A stretch of 64,000 nucleotides of DNA from an uncultured Clostridium sp. (lineage in GTDB: Bacteria; Bacillota; Clostridia; Clostridiales; Clostridiaceae): positions 26,272 to 90,271 of the forward strand of contig UQFE01000008.1 in NCBI GenBank assembly GCA_900540255.1, given 5' to 3'. The notes below the pieces were generated by a model. The model had not been told where the DNA came from. It worked only from the letters and a program-made list of their open reading frames with translations, and did no database searches. Shown here piece by piece: positions 58,039 through 64,000 of this stretch. Each line of letters opens with the position of its first letter. Position 1 is the stretch's first letter. The position numbers and the translations under genes are program-made.

Positions 58039-58155
58039 ATGTTGTGGTACTTTTATGATATGAATGGACAAGTTGTTACTGATATTTATTATTAGTATTT
58101 TACGGATGGACAAGTTGTTGCTATTACTGTTATTTCTTATTTGGAACTTTATTAG
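58039..58155 (+). pseudogene. Possible remnant of cell-wall-binding repeats
   Basis: An ATG with GGGG nine bases upstream opens an 18-codon frame (LWYFYDMNGQVVTDIYY after Met). After its stop, the same frame continues with YFTDGQVVAITVISY to a second stop. The W/Y-aromatic and NGQVV/DGQVV pattern resembles choline- or glucan-binding (CW_binding_1) repeats. No intact gene remains and chance cannot be excluded. Confidence 0.28.
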
Positions 58156-58235
58156 TAACAAATCCCATTATTAGTTATATTTATTATTTTGAATTTTATT
58201 GATAAACAACTATTATTATTGCTGTTAACAAAAAA

Positions 58236-58336
58236 GGGGGATGTCGCACTAAAAATTTTATACGCAATATATTGTTTTAAAAAATAAAAATCAACACAAT
58301 ATTATTGTAGTATTTATTCTTAATGCCACATCCCCC
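58236..58336. mobile_element. Small palindromic MITE-like element, copy 2
   Basis: Ends GGGGGATGTCGCACTAAAAA and TTAATGCCACATCCCCC are inverted repeats. The interior shares TTTTATAC, CAATATATTG and TAGTATTTATTCTTAA with copy 1 (17,383) but is ~35 bases longer. Confidence 0.75.
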
Positions 58337-58352
58337 TTTAAATATGTAAAAC

Positions 58353-58658
58353 TTATTCATGTATTAAATTAAAATCTGTTATTCTAACAGATATCTTATC
58401 TTCTATCTTTATGCTTTCACCAGAAGCAACATATTTATCATTAACATAAATATCTAAATTTTCATCTATAGTTTTATCTAAGAAAATAATGTCACCTTCT
58501 TGTAAGTTCACTATATCCTTTATGTTTTTTTTACATTTTCCTAAAATAACACTAACATCTAACTTTGAATTTAATATAGCAGCCTTACTTTCAAATGGTG
58601 TTATTTCTTTTTTATTTAATGTTTCAAATTCTACTTCATATAAATTTTCTTTTGTCAT
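58353..58658 (-). CDS. Extra SpoA-domain (FliN-like) protein
   Basis: A 101-residue protein whose residues ~30-98 are a SpoA domain: KLDVSVILGKCKKNIKDIVN then LQEGDIIFLDKTIDENLDIY and ISVRITDF, as in FliN/FliM C-termini. The first 30 residues are unique. It is separate from the main fliM-fliN genes, 31 kb away, and close to the YaaR and transglycosylase genes. It may be an additional C-ring subunit or an assembly partner. Confidence 0.75.
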   Translation of the reverse strand: MTKENLYEVEFETLNKKEITPFESKAAILNSKLDVSVILGKCKKNIKDIVNLQEGDIIFLDKTIDENLDIYVNDKYVASGESIKIEDKISVRITDFNLIHE

Positions 58659-58725
58659 ACTTTCACCACTTTTCTACATTATATTTTGTCATAATTTAAT
58701 ATATTGATTATGAAATTTCATAGTA

Positions 58726-59148
58726 TTATTTATAAATATCTATTAATAAACCTTGTATTATGTCAATTGTTGAAGATATATCTAAGTTTTCTTTTTCTTC
58801 ACTTAATAATTCATTAGTTAAGCTTTCTAATTTTTTATTAATAGTTTCAACTGTAGAATAATATTGATTTTCCCAAAATCCTATATTTTTATTTAATGTA
58901 TAAGTATAATCTACTACTGCTTTTAAGTAATTTTTAATAGTTGTCTTATAATTTTTAACATCCACATAGCTTTTTGTTAAAATTAATTTATTTCCTTTTT
59001 TCTTAATGTCTTTTATATAATTTTCAAGTTCTTCTTTAGTTGCAGATTTATAGGATTTCATGAAGTTTTCTGAAAAACCACTTTTATTAGAAACAACTTT
59101 ATCTTTAATTCCTATAGTTCTACTTGGTTGTATCCCTCTAATTTCCAT
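58726..59148 (-). CDS. YaaR family (DUF327) protein
   Basis: A 140-residue helical protein. GFSENFMKSYKSATKEELEN near residue 25, YTYTLNKNIGFWENQYYSTV near 85 and STIDIIQGLLIDIYK at the end match the YaaR/DUF327 family, whose function is unknown. ATG at 59148 has GAGG eight bases upstream; a TTG six bases earlier is in frame but weaker. It overlaps the transglycosylase gene by 11 bases, so the two are co-translated. Confidence 0.8.
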   Translation of the reverse strand: MEIRGIQPSRTIGIKDKVVSNKSGFSENFMKSYKSATKEELENYIKDIKKKGNKLILTKSYVDVKNYKTTIKNYLKAVVDYTYTLNKNIGFWENQYYSTVETINKKLESLTNELLSEEKENLDISSTIDIIQGLLIDIYK

Positions 59149-59938
59149 TTGCAAAACCTCTATAATAACTCATTACTTTTGGAACATAATTTTGTGTTTC
59201 TTTTGGCATTTTATAAATATCAGCCATTGATTTAACTCCTCTATTCATCATTCTTGTAGGCCCACCATTATAAGCCATAAGTGCCATTTCAACATCACCA
59301 TTGTATCTATCTATGTATTCTTTTATATGTTTTACTCCACCTTCAATATTTTGTTCTATATTAAATGGATCTTCCACACCTAAATCTCTGCAATTTTCAG
59401 GCATTAATTGCATAAGCCCCTTTGCCCCTGCTGAAGATACAACATTAGGCTCAAAGTTTGATTCTGTTTTTATTATTGCTTTTACTAAATTAGAATCAAC
59501 TCCATATTTATTAGAATATAATTGAACTGCATTTTCTATTCTTTCATCTACAGTTAAATTTGATACATCTGCTGCTACATAATTTTTATTACTTATATTT
59601 CCAGCGTTTAATATTGAATTATTATATGTATTAAATATTCCTTCTAATGAAACTTTTTCACTTTCATTTTTTACTGTTTTATTTTTTTGACTTATTGCAT
59701 TAAGTAAACTAGTAAACATTATGTTAAATGCACTTGAAGTAGAACTTGAATCTGATGTTGAAGTTAACCCATTAATAGAGCTAAGTCCTAAAATTGATTC
59801 TAATCCTGAGTTACATTTACATCCAGAAAGACTGCTTAAATCACTTATTGAGCTTGTATTTGTACTACTTGTTTTGTTAAGATTCTTAAGTTGTAAAATA
59901 GTATTTATATTATTTAATCCTTGTATGCTACCTGACAT
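59138..59938 (-). CDS. Lytic transglycosylase without signal peptide, flagella-associated
   Basis: A 266-residue SLT-family enzyme. The catalytic Glu is E159 in LVKAIIKTESNF, followed by SSAGAKGLMQLMPENCRDLG near 169 and MALMAYNGGPTRMM near 219. The first ~120 residues are Ser/Thr/Asn-rich, disordered, with a CKC pair, and show no signal peptide or membrane anchor. Placed next to flagellar genes, it may be exported through the flagellar path to open the wall for the rod, the role FlgJ has elsewhere. GAGGTG precedes the ATG. Confidence 0.82.
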   Translation of the reverse strand: MSGSIQGLNNINTILQLKNLNKTSSTNTSSISDLSSLSGCKCNSGLESILGLSSINGLTSTSDSSSTSSAFNIMFTSLLNAISQKNKTVKNESEKVSLEGIFNTYNNSILNAGNISNKNYVAADVSNLTVDERIENAVQLYSNKYGVDSNLVKAIIKTESNFEPNVVSSAGAKGLMQLMPENCRDLGVEDPFNIEQNIEGGVKHIKEYIDRYNGDVEMALMAYNGGPTRMMNRGVKSMADIYKMPKETQNYVPKVMSYYRGFANGN

Positions 59939-59966
59939 TTAATCACCTCAAAACGTTAATACTTTA

Positions 59967-59995
59967 ATTATACGGATTGTATATGTAAAAGTTAA
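59967..59995 (-). promoter_or_regulatory. Putative sigma-A promoter of the transglycosylase unit
   Basis: TTAACT (59995-59990) and TATAAT (59972-59967) are 17 bases apart, about 30 bases before the ATG. The -35 is weak. Confidence 0.5.
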
Positions 59996-60008
59996 GACTA
60001 ATTATAAA

Positions 60009-60061
60009 AAAATATCTTTCAAACAAAATCATATTTTTACAATTTTGTTTGAAAGATATTA
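60009..60061 (-). terminator. Terminator of ptb-buk
   Basis: A long perfect stem, ATATCTTTCAAACAAAAT against its complement, starts at the buk stop and ends in seven T on minus. Confidence 0.93.
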
Positions 60062-60062
60062 A

Positions 60063-61130
60063 TTAATATTCTCTTGCTTCTTCTTCTTCATCAAGAACTC
60101 TAATTGCACCTTGTGCTAATGCTAATAACTCATCCTCTCCTGGATAAACTGTTAAATTGCTAATCCAATTAACATTTTCTTTAATTGCATTAATTACTAC
60201 TGGTGAATAAGCAATTCCCCCTGTTAATATTATTGTGTCAACCTTACCTTTAAGAACAACAGACATTTCACCTATAGCTTTTGAAATTTGATAAATAAAT
60301 GCATCAAAAATTAATTTTGCATGATTATCACCTTCTTCTATAGCCTTTAAAACCTCCCTAACATCATTAGTATTAAGGTATGCAACATATCCACCCTTAC
60401 CTACTATTTTACTATATACTTCTGATTCAGTATATTTTCCACTAAAGCATAGTTTAACTAAATCTCCAACTGGAACTGAACCTGCTCTTTCTGGTGAAAA
60501 TGGTCCATCACCATCTAATGTATTATTTACATCAATAACTTGTCCATTCTTATGAGCAGCAACTGACACCCCTCCACCCATATGAACTACAACAAGATTT
60601 AATTCATCATATTTTTTATTATTTTCTTTTGCATATCTCTTTGCTACTGCTTTTTGATTTAATGCATGAAAAATACTTCTTCTTGGAAGTTCAGGCATAC
60701 CAGAAATTCTAGCTATGTCCTGTAACTCATCAACAACAACTGGATCAACTATAAATGATTTTATTCCAACTTCTTTTGCAATTTCATGAGCTAAAATTCC
60801 ACCTAAGTTAGAAGCATGTTGACCTGATACTCCAACTTTTAAGTCTTCTAATAATTTATCTGTTACTTCATAAGTTCCACCTGGAATTGGTCTAAGCATA
60901 CCACCCCTTCCAACAATAGCATCTAATGAATTAACATCTATATTATTTTCTTGTAAAACCTTCATTATAACTTCTTTTCTAAAAACCTTTTGGTCAAAAA
61001 TAGTATCATACTTTCCTATTTCTTCTGCTGAATGTCTCAATGTTTCAACTAAAACTTCCTTTTCTCCTGAATACACACCTATTTTAGTAGATGTTGAACC
61101 TGGATTTATTATTAATAATTTATATGCCAT
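60063..61130 (-). CDS. buk: Butyrate kinase
   Basis: A 355-residue acetokinase-family enzyme that makes ATP and butyrate from butyryl phosphate. The phosphate-binding [14 protein letters not shown] at the N-terminus, [16 protein letters not shown] near 200 and [10 protein letters not shown] near 300 are family signatures. ATG at 61130 has GGGGAG eight bases upstream; the longer GTG-start frame overlaps that site. With ptb upstream it forms the classical terminal step of clostridial butyrate fermentation. A branched-chain kinase is a related alternative. Confidence 0.93.
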   Translation of the reverse strand: MAYKLLIINPGSTSTKIGVYSGEKEVLVETLRHSAEEIGKYDTIFDQKVFRKEVIMKVLQENNIDVNSLDAIVGRGGMLRPIPGGTYEVTDKLLEDLKVGVSGQHASNLGGILAHEIAKEVGIKSFIVDPVVVDELQDIARISGMPELPRRSIFHALNQKAVAKRYAKENNKKYDELNLVVVHMGGGVSVAAHKNGQVIDVNNTLDGDGPFSPERAGSVPVGDLVKLCFSGKYTESEVYSKIVGKGGYVAYLNTNDVREVLKAIEEGDNHAKLIFDAFIYQISKAIGEMSVVLKGKVDTIILTGGIAYSPVVINAIKENVNWISNLTVYPGEDELLALAQGAIRVLDEEEEAREY

Positions 61131-61154
61131 AATTCTCACTCCCCGCTTATATTT

Positions 61155-61490
61155 AGTTTGTAGTTCTTAAATAGTGACAAGTGATGAGTGACAAGTGGCA
61201 AGTTGTGAATGAAATTCCCCTAGTTAGTTTGTAGTTTTTAGTGAGTAGTTTTTAGTTATGGATGAAATTTCTTTTGGCATTTCTTAAATTTATATTTTCT
61301 AAAATTCAGCATAAGCTGAATTTTTTCCTTAACTACTAACTTCTAACTACTAACTATTCTGAACCTAAATTGAATTTTTTCCCTAACTTGTCACTTGTCA
61401 CTTGAAACTTGTCACTTGCAATTTGTCACTTGCAATTTGTCACTTGCAATTTGTCACTTGAAACACTTGCTACTAACTCCTAACTATTTT
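61155..61490. repeat. Composite fold-back repeat element, copy E (ptb-buk gap)
   Basis: The outer arms are AAGTGATGAGTGACAAGTGG and a long right run of ACTTGTC/ACTTGAA/ACTTGCAATTTGTC units. Nested inside is a second element with arms GTTAGTTTGTAGTTTTTAGT and CTAACTACTAACT. Cores ATTCAGCATAAGCTGAAT and TTAAATTTATATTTTC match copies D and F. One element has inserted into or recombined with another. Confidence 0.88.
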
Positions 61491-62391
61491 TCCTTTCTGA
61501 AACTAATGCTGCTAATGCAATTGAATTTACTTTTGTTTCAAAACTATCTGCTCTTGAAGTTAAAATAACTGGAGCTGATGTTCCAACTAATATACCACCA
61601 TTTTTAGTTTTTGCTGTATAAGTTAAAGATTTATACATAACATTTGCTACATCTATATCATGAAGTAATAATACATCTGCTTTTCCTGCAACTGGACCAG
61701 TTACTCCTTTATGATGTGCTGCTTCTTCTGATAATGCATTATCTAAAGCTAATGGCCCATCAACAATACATCCTTTAATTTGTCCTCTATCACTCATCTT
61801 AGATAAAAGTGCTGCATCTATAGTTGCAGGCATATCTGGATTTACAACTTCAACAGCACAAACTGGAGCAACCTTTGGATTTTCTATTCCACAAGCCTTA
61901 GCTACCATTACAGAATTATTTATAATTTGTACCTTTTGTTTTAAATCTGGATAAGTATTAAATGCTGCATCTGTTAATAAAATTAATCTATCAATTCCTT
62001 CTATTTCAAAAACAGATACATGTGACATTAATTTACCAGTTCTTAATCCAACTTCTTTATTTAGTACACTTCTTAAAAATGTAGCCGTATCAACTAATCC
62101 CTTCATAACCATATCAGCTTGACCACTTGATACTAATTCAATTGCCTTTAATGCTGCTTTTTTTACATCAGCTTCATGAACTATTTCAAAGCTACTTAAA
62201 TCCATATCTATTTTTGTAGCAACTGCTTCTATTTTTTCTCTATCCCCAACTAAAATTGCATCAGCAATTCCTCTATCTTTAGCAGCTTTAACTGCTTCTA
62301 AAACTGGTTCATCTTGTGCTACTGCTACTGCTAATTTTTTAGTTTTTGCTACTTTTAATTTAGTTAATAAATCATCAAAATTTTTGCTCAT
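61480..62391 (-). CDS. ptb: Phosphate butyryltransferase
   Basis: A 303-residue PTA_PTB family enzyme that converts butyryl-CoA and phosphate to butyryl phosphate. The VAQDEPVLEAVKAAKDRGIA segment near residue 24, MVMKGLVDTATFLRSVLNKE near 95 and the phosphate-site SAEVVNP-like AVEVVNPDMPATIDAALLSK near 185 are typical. AGAGGTG precedes the ATG. It forms an operon with buk, with the repeat element between them. Confidence 0.94.
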   Translation of the reverse strand: MSKNFDDLLTKLKVAKTKKLAVAVAQDEPVLEAVKAAKDRGIADAILVGDREKIEAVATKIDMDLSSFEIVHEADVKKAALKAIELVSSGQADMVMKGLVDTATFLRSVLNKEVGLRTGKLMSHVSVFEIEGIDRLILLTDAAFNTYPDLKQKVQIINNSVMVAKACGIENPKVAPVCAVEVVNPDMPATIDAALLSKMSDRGQIKGCIVDGPLALDNALSEEAAHHKGVTGPVAGKADVLLLHDIDVANVMYKSLTYTAKTKNGGILVGTSAPVILTSRADSFETKVNSIALAALVSERKNS

Positions 62392-62523
62392 TACACACCT
62401 CTCATATATATGAATTTATCAATATTCTCTTTAAACAAAATTACAATTTTATTTAATTAATGAAAATTTTACCTATATATTATTTTATCAGAGTTTTTTA
62501 TTAAAACTTAAATTTTCAGAAAA
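62392..62523. other. Upstream region of ptb
   Basis: AT-rich leader of ptb; it must hold the promoter. Candidate -10 hexamers (TAAAAT, TAATAT) lie near 62,480 on minus, but no convincing -35 is seen. Confidence 0.35.
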
Positions 62524-62727
62524 CTTTTAGTTAGTTTTTAAACAGTGACAAGTTATAAGTGACAAGTGGCAAGTTATGGATGATATTCCTTGGAGAATTT
62601 CTTAAACTTTATATTTTATAAAATTCAGCGCAAGCTGAATTTTTTCCTTAACTTGTCACTTGAAACTTATCACTCCCCATTTGAAACACTTGTCACTTGA
62701 AATTTGTTACTAACTCCTAACTAAATT
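62524..62727. repeat. Fold-back 7-bp repeat element, copy F (upstream of ptb)
   Basis: Left arm CAAGTTATAAGTGACAAGTG; core GATATTCCTTGGAGAATTTC and ATTCAGCGCAAGCTGAAT; right arm of ACTTGTC/ACTTGAA/ACTTATC units ending with TACTAACTCCTAACTA. It lies between the Rpn gene and ptb. Confidence 0.85.
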
Positions 62728-62760
62728 GTATTTTGTTATAAATAAAAATATCAATTAACG

Positions 62761-62799
62761 AAAAAAATGACAAACTCATGTTTTTACATAAGTTTGCCA
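62761..62799 (-). terminator. Terminator of the Rpn-family gene
   Basis: GGCAAACTTATG and CATGAGTTTGTC pair on minus, followed by seven T. It is a near-copy of the one at 63,748. Confidence 0.85.
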
Positions 62800-62833
62800 A
62801 TTGAAAACTTTAAAATCCTTAGTCTTCTTGAAA

Positions 62834-63664
62834 CTATAATTTATCTATTTCATCTTCTGATAAATTGGTTACCTTTGCAATTGTATTAGTATCTAGTCCA
62901 TTCAACTTCATATTTCTTGCTATTTTTATTTTTTCTTCCTCTCTTCCCTTTTCTATTCCTTTTCTCTCTGCTGCATTTAATTCACTCATTTTATCCCTTA
63001 AAGAATTTGCTCTCATATCATATAACTCCCTTTGAGTACTATCATTACTCATTCGTATAAGTTCATCTTTTGCTTGTCGGATTTCTTCTATGCTTAACTC
63101 TAACCCTCTAACTTTTTCACTTTCCGGATCTTTTAAAAATTCTGTCCATGCAACAAGCATATCTTTTTCATCACTTGAATCTTGTAACTTTGGAATTTCT
63201 ATAAAATGAACTTCCATAATATCTGTTAATTCTTCATTACTTTCAATTTCCTTAAATCTATATCCTGTATGGAAATTATCAGTTTTAAGATATTTAAAAT
63301 TAAGAATATTAATACACACTGTTCTTACTAATTTTGAATAATCTTCTTTTTCATTTAACTGCTCTTCATACATTTTACTTAAATAATATAAACTTCTTTT
63401 TACCATATTATTTTCATTTTTTAACTGTATTTCAATATTAATTATTTCATCATTACTTGTTGTTGCTTTTACATCTAATCTTGAATATTTATCTTCAATA
63501 TATTGCTTTTCTATGTCTGTTTTTTTTATATCAACATTTACTATTTTCTTTTTTGCTTTTAAGGTTGCATTTAAAAATGATATTAATATTTCTGGATGAT
63601 TTGGTGAACCAAATATATTTTTAAATACAAAATCTACTTTAGGATCTAATAAACCTTTACTCAT
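62834..63664 (-). CDS. Rpn family PD-(D/E)XK nuclease/putative transposase, copy 1
   Basis: A 276-residue protein of the Rpn/PDDEXK_2 family (recombination-promoting nuclease, also annotated as transposase TIGR01784). It opens LDPKVDFVFKNIFGSPNHPE, has the nuclease core RLDVKATTSNDEIINIEIQL near residue 62 with D and E-x-Q, and a C-terminal KGREEEKIKIARNMKLNGLD tail. Family members cut DNA in E. coli and promote recombination; the physiological role is debated. The next gene upstream is a close paralogue. Confidence 0.88.
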   Translation of the reverse strand: MSKGLLDPKVDFVFKNIFGSPNHPEILISFLNATLKAKKKIVNVDIKKTDIEKQYIEDKYSRLDVKATTSNDEIINIEIQLKNENNMVKRSLYYLSKMYEEQLNEKEDYSKLVRTVCINILNFKYLKTDNFHTGYRFKEIESNEELTDIMEVHFIEIPKLQDSSDEKDMLVAWTEFLKDPESEKVRGLELSIEEIRQAKDELIRMSNDSTQRELYDMRANSLRDKMSELNAAERKGIEKGREEEKIKIARNMKLNGLDTNTIAKVTNLSEDEIDKL

Positions 63665-63747
63665 AACTTTCTCCCATCAATATAATTATTATCTATTTTA
63701 ATTATATCCCACATTAAATATGTTATAAATAAAAATATCAATTAACG

Positions 63748-63789
63748 AAAAAAGTGACAAACTCATGCTTTTACATAAGTTTGCCACTT
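63748..63789 (-). terminator. Terminator of the second Rpn copy
   Basis: GTGGCAAACTTATG and CATGAGTTTGTCAC pair on minus and are followed by six T. Nearly identical to the terminator after copy 1. Confidence 0.85.
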
Positions 63790-63820
63790 GAAAATTTTAA
63801 AATCCATAGCACTCTTAAAA

Positions 63821-64000
63821 CTATAATTTATCTATTTCATCTTCTGATAAATTAGTTATCTTTGCAATTGTATTAGTATCTATTCCACTTAACTTCATAT
63901 TTCTTGCTATTTTTATTTTTTCTTCTTTTCTACCTTCTTCTCTACCTTCCTCTCTTCCCTTTTCTATTCCTTTTCTCTCTGCTGCATTTAATTCACTCAT
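63821..64000 (-). CDS. Rpn family nuclease, copy 2 (partial, C-terminal end)
   Basis: The last 59 residues of a paralogue of the adjacent Rpn gene; the rest lies beyond base 64,000. From SELNAAERKGIEKG to NLSEDEIDKL it is nearly identical, but two extra REEG units (GREEGREEGRKEE against GREEE) expand the charged hinge. The stop and the downstream ~90 bases are also duplicated. Confidence 0.88.
   Translation of the reverse strand: MSELNAAERKGIEKGREEGREEGRKEEKIKIARNMKLSGIDTNTIAKITNLSEDEIDKL

Noticed and set aside
59967..59995. Sigma-28 promoter before the transglycosylase
   Set aside because: A CCG-containing stretch (ATCCGTATAAT) looked promising, but no TAAA at the right spacing precedes it. 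A sigma-A reading fits better.

Overview
The window is a low-GC Firmicute chromosome segment, most likely a Clostridium sensu stricto. The signs are very AT-rich DNA, strong GGAGG-type ribosome binding sites, a ptb-buk butyrate pair, T-box leaders and a large Gram-positive type flagellar cluster. No species can be named from the sequence alone. Almost every gene is on the minus strand; only the thrS tail and glnS are on plus.

Region by region: (1) 1-5,790 holds the 3' end of thrS, then a minus-strand block of 5-formyl-THF cyclo-ligase, MprF-type lipid aminoacyltransferase, an AI-2E-type transporter and an alpha/beta hydrolase. (2) 5,880-10,980 has tRNA-Lys(CTT) with its promoter and terminator, IS200/IS605-like end sequences without a transposase, glnS, a tiny Cys/His-rich protein, and gltX behind a T-box. 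(3) 10,978-23,334 has a purine permease and one long branched-chain amino acid operon, transcribed ilvN-cimA-leuC-leuD-leuB-ilvD-ilvB-ilvC. CimA rather than LeuA is present, so LeuCDB can feed 2-oxobutyrate into IlvBN/C/D and make isoleucine from pyruvate without threonine. Its leader has T-box stem I and IIA/B features but no canonical antiterminator. (4) 23,709-26,980 has glmM, a lone intact TnpB nuclease gene and a YerC/TrpR-like regulator.

(5) 27,473-59,938 is the motility region. A basal-body/export operon runs flgB-flgC-fliE-F-G-H-I-J-K-flgD-flgE-motA-motB-fliO-P-Q-R-flhB-flhA-fliA-flgF-flgG-fliM-fliN. A late block runs flgM-flgN-flgK-flgL-fliW-csrA-fliS-fliD-fliT, followed by two flagellins, flagellin N-methylase FliB and a coiled-coil protein. 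An extra SpoA-domain protein, a YaaR protein and a lytic transglycosylase sit upstream of flgM. Two near-perfect sigma-28 promoters are visible, before flgM and before the major flagellin. Both flagellin leaders carry a perfect CsrA recognition hairpin, and csrA-fliW lie in the same cluster. FliM has no CheY-binding N-terminus, and flhF, flhG, fliL and flbD are absent from their usual places. (6) 60,009-64,000 has buk, ptb and two tandem Rpn-type (PD-(D/E)XK) nuclease genes, the second cut by the window edge.

The most unusual non-genic structure is a family of fold-back intergenic elements. Each has two inverted arms built from degenerate 7-bp units (AAGTGRC on one side, ACTTGTC on the other) around a core of small palindromes. 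Six copies lie between genes of the ilv-leu, flgM-flgN and ptb-buk units. A separate small palindromic element (GGGGATGTCGCA ends) occurs twice. I did not see a CRISPR array, prophage or classical defence island.
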